Origin: Rhopalosiphum padi
Lineage: Eukaryota; Arthropoda; Insecta; Hemiptera; Aphididae
DNA: 64,000 nt
Assembly: GCF_020882245.1 (NCBI RefSeq)
Contig: NC_083598.1
Coordinates: 8,983,178 to 9,047,177, forward strand
Reading direction: 5' to 3'
In this document: one piece after another, positions 35,901-50,600 of the stretch
Layout of the letters: each line of letters begins with the position of its first letter
Position numbering within the stretch: the first letter of the stretch is position 1
Program-made: the position numbers and the translations under genes
Notes under the pieces: model-generated
Databases searched by the model: none
The model's input: the letters and a program-made list of their open reading frames with translations, nothing else
Told to the model about the DNA's origin: nothing

Positions 35901-38576
35901 ATAATATTATATTGTTTTTGTACTCGTAATATTATACGATACTATATGTTGTTACGTTTATCGGACGATTAACGATGTCGACAACGACTGAACGACGTGA
36001 GTATAATAATAATATATTATATACGTACTATATATAGTATATAGTAACGGTGCGCAACGGAGCGAAAAATCACTGGATACAATGTCTTCGGGAGCGGAGC
36101 GCGTCATCGGTGGCTGTCGCACGCGTAGAAGTATATAGCGCGTCACATACACATTGAAGGGTCCGCAACGCTACACAACAGTCATTAAACGCGGCAAGGA
36201 CCGAATGACGGCGACGGCAGGGTCATTAAGGGCCCATTGTGGACGGCTAATGAGACAGACGATTCGCTTCGGCGTGTATAAATATGGTCGCTCGGTTTGC
36301 ACTAAATCTCCGGCTCTTAATGTCCGCGCGTGGGGTCTGCTGTCGACGACTTTATATAATATTATACCATAATATACTATGTATATACATATTATACATA
36401 TATAATGTACGCGAGCTCATAATGTTGCCAAGTAGGGTCTAATGAATTTCACGATCGCGTAGGTTATAATACACATTACACATCCATATAAATCACATCT
36501 TGACAATATTATATCGTATTATCGGTTACGTTTTTATGTACAGTAAAGAAGAGTTCTTGAGCATATCCAACTTTAGAATACTCCGAACTTTGAGAAATTT
36601 GGACAGTTTGATGTTGGATATTAATACTCGAAATATCGAATACTTCGAACTTACAATTAGCATATATATAGCAATATAATATTTAGCATATATGCAACAA
36701 TAAAACATTTTTGGGTGTTGCAAAAGTAATGTTTTGAGACACTAAAATATTCAAGATTGTATTTGTTATAACTTATAAGTATGAATTTCGCTATTTATCA
36801 TGATATTAATCTATATTGATTTATTTTAATTAAGATAAAGGTACATACGTAAAATAGTATCTAAGTATCTGATTTCTGAATTAGTTAGAAAATATTTCGT
36901 TGAGAATTTTTTTTTAAAAATTAGTGACCAATTTTTGTTTCAGAAGATTGAGACCATTGATGGATAACAGAGGGAGATTAAGTATTTATTATAAGTTATA
37001 AAATAAACTAATTTTTAATATAAAAAATATGAACCAAATTACGCCCTTAGTTAAGCATGGATAACGAGTAAAACAAACCGTATCAAACGGTATGGATTTA
37101 AAAAACAAAAAACGTTTTAACTAGGTCGCCCTATTGTGCATGTAATTTAAATAGAATACCAATATTATGATATAATAGTATAGTACATTAGTACGCATCT
37201 TATATAAAATGTAAATTTCGCTGAGATAACAATAATTTACTCGATTCAATTAAGTTAATCCTCAGAATCGGCAGTCAGGACATGTAAACTAATATATTAT
37301 GTTCATTTGAATATAAAACCAAAGTTTTTCTCATTTGCATATCGTTAAATTAAGTCTCAAAGCTAACGTTTTCATCGACAACAGTGGAAATTAATTTTTA
37401 AAGGGGCGAAAAGTATATTATATATATGCGTATAAAACAAAGCATAGATCGAAATTTTATGTTTATTTTCAACGCTTTGACGTGTGATTACGATTTTTTT
37501 ATTTAAATTTATGAAAATTTAAAGATAAGCAATATTGTGTTGTTAAAATGTCTGTATAGATACATTATAAAATATAAATACACCACTTAATTCATAAATA
37601 TAGTTACATTATAATATATACTCACTGGCTTGTCACGACTAAGAAAACATTTTAGAGTAGGTTTATCAAGTTTTGCATAAACATTATTATTATTACTGTT
37701 GTCATCTGTCGTATTTCTTCGATAATTTAACTTATCCCAACAAATCGTTTTGAGAATAGTGTCGAGTTCAGAGTACACATACGACATACCACTGCACTTT
37801 TAGTATAGGTACACACGCAAACGTGTATATACGTTAATATATATAATATACACGTATACTCGTATAATAGAGGTGATGAAGGTGTAAACGTTATTGTACA
37901 AACTCGTCCTTTTATTCATTTTTTTCCTTTCTTCGGGTTTTTCCTTCTCTCGTATAAGTAGGTGTACAAACACACACACGCACACAAATGGGTCAATACA
38001 CACCCGCTTGCAGTTGGATATATATATATATATATATAATATTGTTTGTATTGTGTATACGTTGCGCGCACCCTACTATGCTACTGCCACCTCCGAATTC
38101 GATGTAAATTTCCATTGCGACGCCGCCGGTAAAATGCGTGCGGTTGACAAGTTTTGTTTGCTTTTTGTGCGCGCGGTGTATATATAATATTATTGTGTAT
38201 ACTATCATCGGTCCCTGGTCGTGCGACTTTCACGCTTTAAAAGCACAATCGTCGTCGTCTTCGTTTACATACGAATGATTTTCGCACGGGTTGTTTGCCT
38301 ATAACATAGTTTACCCTTCTCCCCAAACCTATCACACACAAAAACACGTACACTGTTTGCATGCACGAATGACGCGACGAAGACGTTATAATATAGTTCC
38401 CCTTCAACGCCGCCGGACTGGCTGTTTTGTTATTATTATTTATTATTAATAGTAGTAGTAGCAGTATTGTATGTACTTCTCGAGCGAGGAATATAATATT
38501 ATATTGTAAATGTCTTGTTCATTTTTATCAAAAATAATGTACTGTAGGCTTGTTAGTTTTGTTTTCTGATTACTGT

Positions 38577-38619
<43 letters not shown>

Positions 38620-41600
38620 TGTTTATTATTCATTTATCATCGTCGAGGTGTTTTGATTGAATACTTCACTATAATATGTACCATATATTTTTTAATTGGT
38701 CTTACCCGTTTAATTCATAATAAAGTAAAATAAATATACATATTATATATAGTACATACTATATAGCTATAAAGAATGTCGGCTGTACCAGACTTATCAG
38801 AGTTGGGTTTTAAATTATTTTAGGTACTAGTAGTTGGGTCCCGAATTTTTGATGTTTAAAATATGTTTTTTGTGGAGCGGCAATTTTTTTTTGTCATGTA
38901 TATTAGGTACCTAAAATAATCCAAGACCTATAATTATATAGTACTATCTATTGTTCAGCCTAGTACTTGAACTCAAAGATACGCTGAATATTTCAATATG
39001 ATAATATATAATATAACCAAAATAATATATTTTCATAACGGTCAGCTTAAAAATACGTGTTACGATTATGGTTAGGGTTGCATAAGAATCATAATTCAAA
39101 TAATAAAAGTTACATATATTCCTTTTACCATTTTTGAAACATATGTTTTTTATCACTTCGATTTAGATAAAAATGTTCAAAATTTCGTTACTTAAGTGAA
39201 TGTATTCAGCTTTATTAAATGCATAGTGAGATTCAACACAAAAATAAATAATTTTAGAATAATCGTTGAATAAGTAATAAATTAAAACAATTTATGTTTA
39301 AATTTATTTTAACAACTTAATCTGTTTTTAACCGCTGATAATTTGATATTATTATTATTATTATTATTTTAGTTTTATACATCCTTTTAGTTTTATTTAT
39401 TGCAGTTAAAAAAAAAGTTAATGACTTTTTGTATTTAGGTTAATATCTTTTCGTTCTTTATGATTACATATTATTTCTTTCTGACATGTAAAAGTTGACT
39501 GGTATGGAAAATTAATGATAAAAATTTTTATTCTGTTTAATTTTATTGTAATAAAATATTAAATTTACCTGCAGTAGATGTTATTCCAGGGGCATGAGGT
39601 GAAATGAAGTTTAATTTTGGAGAATGATGATGATGGTGGTGATAGGTTGTCATGAATAAGTCTGATTGATATTTGTACGCAGATGGATCTGCAGCAGCTG
39701 GTTGAGTTGCTGCTGCCAACCCTTGAAAGTCGAACTTGTATGCATACCTTTTTCCGTGGACTTTGGTCATAATATTCTTATCATAATAATACCTATAGAT
39801 TAGATAAAAGATTAAAACATATTTTTTTAGCAAGGTAAAATTTATTTCAAGAATAAAGTTTACTTCCAAGCTTAAACAATGCGTAAAACGATAAATAAAT
39901 ATAATATGTCAATGTATAATATATTTTAAATTATAGCTAATAAAAAATTAAAATTTAGTCTAAGTAATTTTAATAAATAAATGACATTAATTTGTATGCG
40001 TTTCGTATGAATAATTTAGATTTTGTACATCACAATTTGTTTTTAAATGTTGATTTAAATTAAAACTCAATTTTGCATTATTATTATTTGAAAGTTTTAT
40101 GTAGGTCGATTAAATATCAGGTGTATGTGGAAGTATATGTTATGATGATTCGTTAGGATTACGCCAATGGGAATGATTTGAGTCGTAATAAGTTCGTAGA
40201 CGACGGCGAAAAGGTTTCCAAACCCACGATTATCAATTTATATCCGGACCCTTTTTGAATCCCGTAGACTTAATTTAATTTCCAAATCAAAAACATCGAA
40301 TGACTTTTGCTGCCGTGCGATATAAAATAATTTCAAATCATTATTGCACCACATAGTGACGAGAAAAGGTTAAAAAATCAATTACTAAAAATAAATGTAA
40401 ATAACAAATAACATTTAGTTTTCATCAAACAATAAAAATAGTAAAAGTAAGACATTTATTGGTTAGAATCTAAAAAACAACGTTGTCATTTTATGGGATA
40501 GTCTTCGACAGCACATTCGGTGTCTTTTTTATCAAAACATATTAAAACGGTGAAATCAAAAACGAAATGTCTGGATTAAATGAGAATTCAGAGGCTTTGG
40601 TGCGCTTACAGAATTAATAAACGTTTTCTGTTGTATCGCGTTTTCTCCGTAGAAGAAGGGCGTGGGTGATTAACGCACAATCAGTGGCAATCACCGACCA
40701 ACAACCCCTCGCGTACAATTAGAGCGCCAAAAGCCAGTTTCACACCCCTTCGCTTCCATACCACTGTGACTGCTGCCGCCCTAACCATGTAATTAGGATA
40801 TATTACACGTTCGCCCTTTGGTATACCCAGTGGATGAGCGAATACGTGTCTGCCGAAGAACAGGGCATTCTATAAATCCAATTACTGAGGTATATTCGAG
40901 GTGAAATGGTATGAAAAGAACAAAAATCAATATGCATAAAAGTTAAATCAGCATATAGTTATTTTATTTGAAAGTGAACAAAATTTTAAATAAGTATTGT
41001 AGGTATATTCAAAATATAATATTATATGAATAAACTGAATTTTTAAACCTTCCTTAACACCCATATTATGATTTACCTAACTCAACATTATTTTTTTACA
41101 TTAGATCAAAAATACATAATTTTTTTTTTGGAACAATAATATAAAATACGCCTCAGATCTCCCTCCATCATACGCTCAATATGTTGGTTTACTAATCTTA
41201 GAATTTCCTAAATTATTTGTAGACGTTATTGAAGTTTGCAAGTCGTGGTAAAAGTAATGTTTAGTTTACTGGCCAATTGATTTAATAAATACATTTTTTT
41301 TAAATTTTAATGAATGTAGTACAACGCACATTTAAATATAAGTTAATTTACCTTAATGCCCTGCTTAATTTGTCGTAGTTCATGTTTGGCTTAGACTTCC
41401 TTTCACCCCATCTACGTGCTACTTCATCAGGGTCGGTTAACTTAAATTCACCGTTCGTACCTTCCCACGTTATACATGCTGCATTACTACTATCAGACAA
41501 TAATTCCAATAGAAATTGCCACAATTGTATTTGACCAGATCCTATAAAAATACATAAAAACATAAACTGTTCAGTTTTTTAATATGTATGTAGTGTTAAG

Positions 41601-44600
41601 GTTATTTATATTTGTTTATTTGATTAAATAACACTAAATTAACATAAACGTAGAATTAAAATTTATATTTTTTTATGTTATTTTAACTAATAACTGATAA
41701 AACAAACTTATATCTTTATATCATACTGTAAACATAGCTTTCTTAATAGATAAATAAATTCATAAATTATTATTAGGTATGTCAGGTATGTGTGACTGTA
41801 AAGTAAAAACTTAAAAGTCTTAATTCAATTTAAAATTTAGAGCATTTATTATTATTTTAGATTTATTGTTAGTGTATTATGCTAAATTGAAAATTTAAAA
41901 ATTAAATAGATATGTATTGTCTAATTATTTTGGATACAAATCGACATAAAATATAGGGACCAATAAAACGTGTATCTAGTTGTCAGATAGTATATTATAA
42001 GTAGGGGGCATCATAGACCGTGACGAATGGGTTGTAGCCGATAGTGTGGCAAAAGTCGATTGCATACACGCAAGCCGGACATAATTCAAACCAAAGCCGG
42101 AAAAGTGTCAAGTATTGCGTGGGAATATTTTTTACGCTATATTAGACAACCTTAGTAATATAATAATAATAAATATGAATCATGTTAGTCATTAACATTT
42201 TAAAAATAGTACCCAATTAATATGTATTTTTAATTTCAGGTTTATTAGTTAAAGAAAAGTAACATATTTATTTTGTTATCACTATGAAAGTTTTATAATT
42301 AATCCAAACAAAATATTACTTTTCCTAAATAATTTAAAAATTATTTGTAAAATGTATTTTTACATAATTAACGAAAATATCTATGATACTAATTTAAAAT
42401 TTATCAAAATTTAAAAAAAAAAGTAATAATGAAATCAAATGTATAAAAAACAATGTCGTTTCCAATTCCTACAAGAAAATTTTAAAACATATAGTTTATA
42501 TGATAATTGTTCAACTTACCAGAACTAGCTAATCGACTGCTTGTGGCCCCGAACATTTGATATGGATCTGAAATATTATACATATAAAATTAATTAAATT
42601 AATGATTAATATTTTATCTATATGAATATATTGTTCATTAAACATATGATATTAAAGTTTGTGAACATGTTAACCAAACTACCAAAGAATTAATACTAAG
42701 TATACAGTATGTGCTTTAATATTAAAAATAATAGATGATATTTTCTTGAATTATATTATACAGTTATCTATTTTCTCTTAAATTAAGTTTAAACGATAAT
42801 TTGCAATGAATTGATTTTAACAAAGGGGCTAAAAAAATATCCCGAGGGAACAATAAAATAGGGAGTATGTCGAATTGTTTGCGTACAGGCAGCACAAACA
42901 AAACCACTACCTACCAAAATATCACCCTAGGGCCTATAATGGGAGACAAGCTATTTAATGATTTTTCGTAAGTAATGGACATATGATGTACATTGTATAC
43001 TATATTTACCTATATATGTCAATACTATTTCAAACACCTGAATCGTAATACTTTAAATTAAAAATGTTTATTAAGATTTATTTTCTAATTGTTTGCACAT
43101 AGAAACTTGTCAAAATATTTAAATGTATATTATATACGTATTTTAAATTAATATATCAATGTGTATAAAGTTTATTGTTTTTAAAAAAAAACAGGGAAGT
43201 CGCTATGTTGTATAATATTTTCCGAGTGTACATTGTCAATCATCATTAAGGTAGACACTATAATGGATGTGTTAAATTGTAATTCAATAATAAACATTAC
43301 ATATTATACAAAACGATTCTGAGCGGAAACGGTTTGCCAGCTTCTAAGTACTTTTATATTTTTTTAGTATTACCATAAGTAATATTCTTAGTTGAATATT
43401 TTTTTGCCAAAAACAAACTGTATATAATATTATTATTAACTCGTGACTAGAGCGCGGAATTTTATGCACTAAAAGTATCAGAATATGCAATAAACATGCA
43501 AGACAATTTAAATTATTTACATCACAAATTTTTACAAAATTAATAGAAATATTAATAGTGGTACTTATTTAGTTATTATAAGTATTGTAAAAAAGGTATA
43601 ATAAATTTCTAAATTACTAAATTAATATATTTTTTATATTTTATTTATTATTAAATTGAATAACCATATGCACTACTAATTTTTTTTTTCTGTGAATCTG
43701 TGACGTTTTATGACAATATATTTTTAAATACAGAGATCCTTCGACGTCAACTGAAGTGGTTGAGGGTTGAGGCATACTCATATATATATACGATTATATA
43801 GTTAAATAGTAATAGCTTGAATTTTTTCTTTTATTTTATTAACAATTATTAAAATGCTTTCATGTAATGTCATATTTTGAGTTCCTAGTTTTTTTTATTG
43901 TTATCACATAAAATTGCAAATGAGTAGATATAAAACGTTAATTCATTGAAAACATTACCAGCCTTGACTTATAAGTCGATACCAACTTTTTTAGTTTGAA
44001 TAGGATAAAGGTATAAATAACTTAAATCTTATTTAAATATTTTGAAATTGCATTGTGAATAAAAAATAATAAAAGTTTCAATTACCTATGATTAATATTT
44101 TTCAAATAATAACAAAAATAACTAAAATTGTTATTTTTTTATTTAAATATTCATGCACATTTTTTGTATAATATATTGTTAATTACATAGTTATTGTATA
44201 GTTAATACCATTAATAATAATATATAATCAATGTTAACCCTCATAATAATTAATATGTTAAAATATATACATATTTATTTAGATTATTATTTTTAGACAT
44301 TCAGTGAGAAGAGAATTACTCAAGTTTCAATACCTAATGAATGTTATTTTTCGGTCAACATTTTTAATTTTTCTTTGCATACAATTTCTTTATAGTTTGA
44401 AATTTAATATAAATATTATTTAGAAAAAGTGATAGGTACTTTTTTTTATTTAATTACATTTTTTAATAAACTATTAAATCATTTTAAATAAACTATTCAC
44501 TCATAATACGAGTACTATGAAGTTTAAATACAAAAATGAGAATATAAGTTGTAAGAGATATATAATTTCAAAAATTAATTAAACTTTTTCCTTTTAAGTA

Positions 44601-47600
44601 AGAAAAAAATTTAACTTTATCTTTAATCATGCGATTCTTAGTGAATTAATAACTTTGTAAAAGTTATAATACTTCATAATATATATTTGATATATTTTGA
44701 TTCTCACTTCGCTGGGTTAATTAGAAACTGCTGCTTCTGTAAAATGTTGACGTAGTGACCGGAATTGTGTTTTTTCCCGGGGATCGTCTAATAACTTTGT
44801 CACGGAGGGAAGTATAAAAAAAGGGTCAGTGAGTAAATAACTGTGACTTGTTATTCTTTCAGGTTGACTTGATAAGCGACGTTTAGGTTGCATTTTAAAC
44901 GTGATACTTTTCGGCGGGGTCTGACAACTGAGTGCTTACAAAAACGCTTTAGCAGTTCCATTATCGGCACGTGGACTCGTGTACGGCCGTCTGAGCTGAT
45001 TGACAGCTTAAAGGGATCGCGAGGGATAAGGTACAGAGTATAGGGGAAAAAAGGCGATCGTTCTTCGTTTTCGGTCCATAACTTGTATGTCAAGTACCAC
45101 CTCTCTATAACCACAGCCAAAGTTCATTATTCTGCCCAACCCTTTTAAACACATTATTTCCCTCTAAATGTTAACAAAGATTTTTTTTTAAATATATTAT
45201 ACTCACTATATCTAAGTTTAGTGGTGACTACTCTATAAGCTAATTTTGAAGGAGGGAAGAGGGTGAATTCATATCATATTATATAGCTAAATTTTCATTT
45301 TCTATTACAAGGAAAAAATCTTCCGGATTCTCAATAATTATATCGAATAGTTAAACCACGCAACGCCAGTCACTAAGCGGTAAAATTAAACTTGGTAAGA
45401 CATAAGATTTTGACGTCTAAAAAAAATAAACATTTTAAATTGAATTTTCTAATGAAAAATCTATAAGTGTTAGTTTTTTAATCTATTAAAATAAAATGTT
45501 ATATTAAAAAATGAAAAACAAGATACAAGTAGGTAGGTACTTATCATAATTCAATATTTCTAATCATTCAGAAATAAATAAGCAGTAACCTCAATTACCA
45601 GATAATAAAATAGGTAAATAATATAATATTTTATGGATAAGTTAACTTAGTTAATTTGTATATCTTCTACTAATGCGTTCATAAGCTGTAAACTGTCCAA
45701 TTCAAAAGAACGTGTAATTAAGTTAGTTTAATGACTACCTATACAAAATGGATATACCAATTTTCTCCTTTAAGAACATATGTCATAAAATATCTGAAGA
45801 TATTATACAGTCATTACTCATTACCTAAAAGTGAATTTTTAATATGATTAAAAGACAAAGAAGTCTAATTTGATACTCTAAAACTGTATAAAAACTTCAA
45901 GTATAGTTAAAAGCAGATTCAGCATTAAACAGTTAAGGTTGCTAGTAAGGGCTATTTAGGGCCATAGTCATTATATATAATTCCGAAAACGACGGTGAGG
46001 AATGTTTAGTTAAATGATAAACTTAAAAAGACTATAATTTCGAAATGAAGTTTGAGCGACAATTCATATAATTACACCATCATTTTATCAACTCGATTAA
46101 ATTAAATTTTTTTTTTTTTTCGATTTCCCGATAGGCGATAGGTGTGATATAATATAAATGTTGACTTAAAACAGTGATGTTGAGTATAACAGAAATTTCT
46201 ACGTGCATTTTTGTGAACTTCGTCAACTCTTGACTAACCATGACAAACGTTACGCTTAGTTTTTCCATCGATTGCGTACATTGTGCTTCCCACCGAGGCA
46301 AGAAAATACATATTATATCAATCTCTTAAAGGCTTTTTTTAGATAAATTTGCGATTTTTGATTGGTATTTTTGGTTGTACTTAAACATCGAAATATAATG
46401 CGTGTGCATAGGATAGAAAAACAAAACGAAAATATGATTTATTTTGTTATTGAATATCGTGACAACAGCTGACCGATAAGTACGCGCTTGTCGGGCCGTT
46501 TTTAAATCGGCATAAAAATCTGGCAGTCAATGCTGTCACGGTATAAAAAAAAATATACAGAAACATATACCACGCACTTCGTATCATATTATTATTATGA
46601 TAACAACGATATAATAATAATACGATCGGCGAAGAGGGCGACACGGTCGGTTGGACATGGCCACCGTCGTCACCGTTGTCGTCGACGTAATCCCACGGGA
46701 TGGATTTCGGTTTCGAGTTAAACGCCACGCCGCCTGTTGTGTGAGCGCGAGTACCGGCCACTCTTGTTCACGGTCACTTGTTGGGGCGTTTGGCAGCCAC
46801 AGTCGTCTGCAACGGCGGCGGCGGTACGCTAGCGAAATCCGCCCACTCAATATATTATTATTAACTACGAGAAAAAGCTGCCGCTTCGCCGTGTCTGCGT
46901 TTGCGATTACGTACGGCCGGAGGAGTTTAATTTTAATTATAACCGCCGCCACCCTCCATTATTGTTAATCCTGTGCACACTCCACTTGTTCGATTTATCA
47001 TAACAATAATATCGCCTACGACACTTTTAGTCGACTCACACTCGTCGCCGCTACGGGACGAGCATGTATTGTACTGCACTAATGGAATCGAATAACGTGC
47101 GTAACGCATTTCCGACGAACCGTTTTGTATATTATATTATAATTATGTATATACATTATACACATCGTACAGAGTGTTTTATTTCACTGTTTTTTAAATT
47201 TACTATTATTCATTATAACACTATATAAATTTACATAGTATTATTATGTCTAACTACATAAGGCATGTTCACGCCCATTTTTTCAAATTCAGATTATTGG
47301 AATTTTTCAAATATAATTAATGACCATATTTTTAATTTATTTTATAAGGTGCAAAGTAACCTATGTTGATATTTCTGTTTTTAAAATGAGAGATTCTTAT
47401 TTTTAGTGTCAATCTTTAAGTGAATAACTTTTTTGAAGATTTTGATGTAACTAATTAAAAATTTGAACAAGTTATTTTTCAATTTTTAAAATGTTTATAC
47501 AAAGAATAATAGTCCTTAAAAATGATTTTACAGAAATAATTATACTCGTATTATTGGATCTAGTATGTATTATACATGACCAATTTTTATAAATTATAAA

Positions 47601-50600
47601 TATTGATAGTTTAATAAAAATTAAATGTTTGTGATTTCAATATAATTAAAACTTTTGAATACTAGCTATGTTAATTTTATCAAAACTTAAGCTTTAGTTT
47701 TTCCTAAAATATCGGGAAAATATTGAATAACAACGTAACTATGTTTAAAATTTGAATTTTGTAATTTTGTGTATTTATTAATATTTAATAATATACACTT
47801 TCCTAAAAATTGCCATTTATTTTATCATACTTGTTATTATGTTTATATTTTAAAAATCTTTTACATTTTAAGTTTCTGAATAATAATTTTTTTAAGTTAA
47901 ATTATATATGATTTGATCATTATCATTATATTATATCCAATATGAATGAAACATTATATTATGCTGGAGTATCCTGCTTGACATTTTAGAAATGAATGTA
48001 AAAATAAAATATTCTTATTAAAATTGTCAAAAAAATATATGGGTGTCTACATGTTTTGATTGAATTTTCATAATATTACGAAACTCAACAGACCCCAGCT
48101 ATATTTACCAGCTTTTACAGTTGAACGCTTTTACAAAGGTGACGGCCAGCCTAGGGCGGTTCTCGTAATGCGGTCGGTGGTAAATAACAAACATGCCTTT
48201 GATGTGTCTAATCAAAGCTCATTGAACCGTTGTGCCTGTGGCCTTTGGCGGTGGTCGAATAACAAGAGATTATAATAGAATTAGATGTCCGTATTCAGTT
48301 TGTTTTATATCCCACAAAAAAGCGCCCTGATGTATTTTTAGTTAATAGAGATTCCATTTTTATTTTTTATCTGACAAGAAAATTATGATTCATAATAACT
48401 ACGTTAAGAAGTTTATTGAAACGATTCCTACGTATAAAATGATTCATTGCAGAATGCATTATAGTCTATAGATTATAATATAATTTATGATTAACGGATA
48501 TCTTATTTAGAAAATTTATTTTTATTTCACGTGTAAATTTATTAAAATGTATTAATTATTGTAATACATTATATAATTTGTAAACATAAAATAATCAATT
48601 ATTATAATGAATTATTTCATTCAATATATTATTATATTCAATATTTATTCAAATTATTTTTGTATAAATTTTAGTTAGAAAAAAATAACTAATACTGGTA
48701 TCATGATTATATAATTTTAAACTTGTGTCATGTATTTTTTAACTTTTTAAAAGTTTGGTTAGTTTAAATTAATTTCATATATAACTTACACAATGACTGA
48801 TAATGATATACATTATTTAGTTTATAAGCTTGATAATGCTATTCTTTATAGGGAAATATTTTAATTAATGTCCGGGCCCGGGCCTTTAAAATATTGAAAT
48901 TTATCTAGTTAAAAAAAATAAAACAGTAAATAATTAACAATTCTAAGAACAATTTGATATTTAATTACGTCTATAGATGTTTGTTACAAAGACAACTTTA
49001 TTAATAATAACTCCCTTAATAACATCAATAATCACTGTAAATTAATATTTTTTATTCAACTTTTATATAATACGATATATATATTTACCTAAATTATCAA
49101 TATTTTCAAAATTTTTTTTTATCACCCTATATAATTTTGGTCAACAAGAATGTCAAGTTTTGGGATAAAAATCATATAGTTAGATAAACCATAAATTGTA
49201 TATATTTCATAAATTATATAAATCTTAATATTAATTTTTTCCTTAAAGAATTAAGATCATTGGTAACCCCCGTGAATCGTGATTTATCTTCTCACAATAC
49301 TAATAAACAAAATAATTTACGATCTAACCTGTCTAGTTTCAAAATTAAATTCCGGGTAACTCACCTAAAAAACGAACAGATATAGAGAACATACTCTCTA
49401 CTTAAAAAATATAATGTAGGAATACAGAAACAGTATGTCATTCTCTCTTTTGTTCTGATTATTTTAATATTTTACTCCACATTTACTTTTTGGACTTATT
49501 TTATATTGTATATTATACATTATAAATATTTTAAATTTTTAAAAAAATAGTTAAATAATAATAGACATAATTATTACAGCGAAATTGAATAGATTTCTAT
49601 AACTGTGTAAACATTAAAGTTTATTATAATTATTATTGATAATAAAAATATATACTAATATATTAATAATTTTTAAAATGGTTAAAAAATATATAAATGT
49701 AACAAGAATTAAGCTTTTGAAGGTTATAAATTTTTATTATAATGTGTATTATAAAAAACTCAAAGTTATTTAAGAATATTGAACGAATTAACTTTCATGC
49801 TTTTATATTTAAGTTATAATGATTTGGTGTGATTTATATATTAAATAAGGTTATTTTTTTAATACTGTTTGTTATGTTGTGTTTGCTTTATGATAATTTT
49901 ATTCAGTGGGATAGAGTAACGGTACAAAAATCAATGGATAACATCTACTTTACATGCAAGAAGAATTGCTCGCTCATCCATACGGATGTTATTTGATTGT
50001 CTGTCCGAAACGGCTCAGACGACAACATTTTGATAGTGTTCGCGCGTGATCAAGCGCATTTGTTATACTAGACCTTTTCACCCCTAAAATTGTTGTCTTG
50101 ATTGGAACGGAAAAAAGGAAAGAGAGAATATATGTTTAGTTGACGATCAAAAGGTAAGGTCTTTTTTATGATTTTATTGATTTTGCTGGACAACGTGACA
50201 ATCATGCCATGTGTTTATTTAGAATAACCTTTTTTCCCTTTTTAATGTTTTTAACAAAATGTTCTATTCAAATAATCTACCATGTTCATATTATCTGTAT
50301 CGTTTATAGTTTTGTTTTTAAATTATACGTTGATTTTAAACGATGGTATTATTTTTGATTTTTCATTATAATTAATAGTAATATTATAAACAACTACTTC
50401 TCTCGATTTATTTATTATATTTAATAATTTAGAAAAATTAATTTTATAAAATACTTCGATTCTGTGAATAATAATAAAATATATAACGTTGTTATAAGTG
50501 AGATCATTAATGTTGAATTTATTTTTAATATCATCATAATTAACTACGAGAATAGTTAGTATAGACCAATAAACAAAACTATTTATTTAAGTTATATTTA

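Noticed and set aside
46584..46968. Overlapping 105- and 122-codon frames on opposite strands
   Set aside because: Arginine-rich translation of CpG-rich DNA on both strands; no family recognised.
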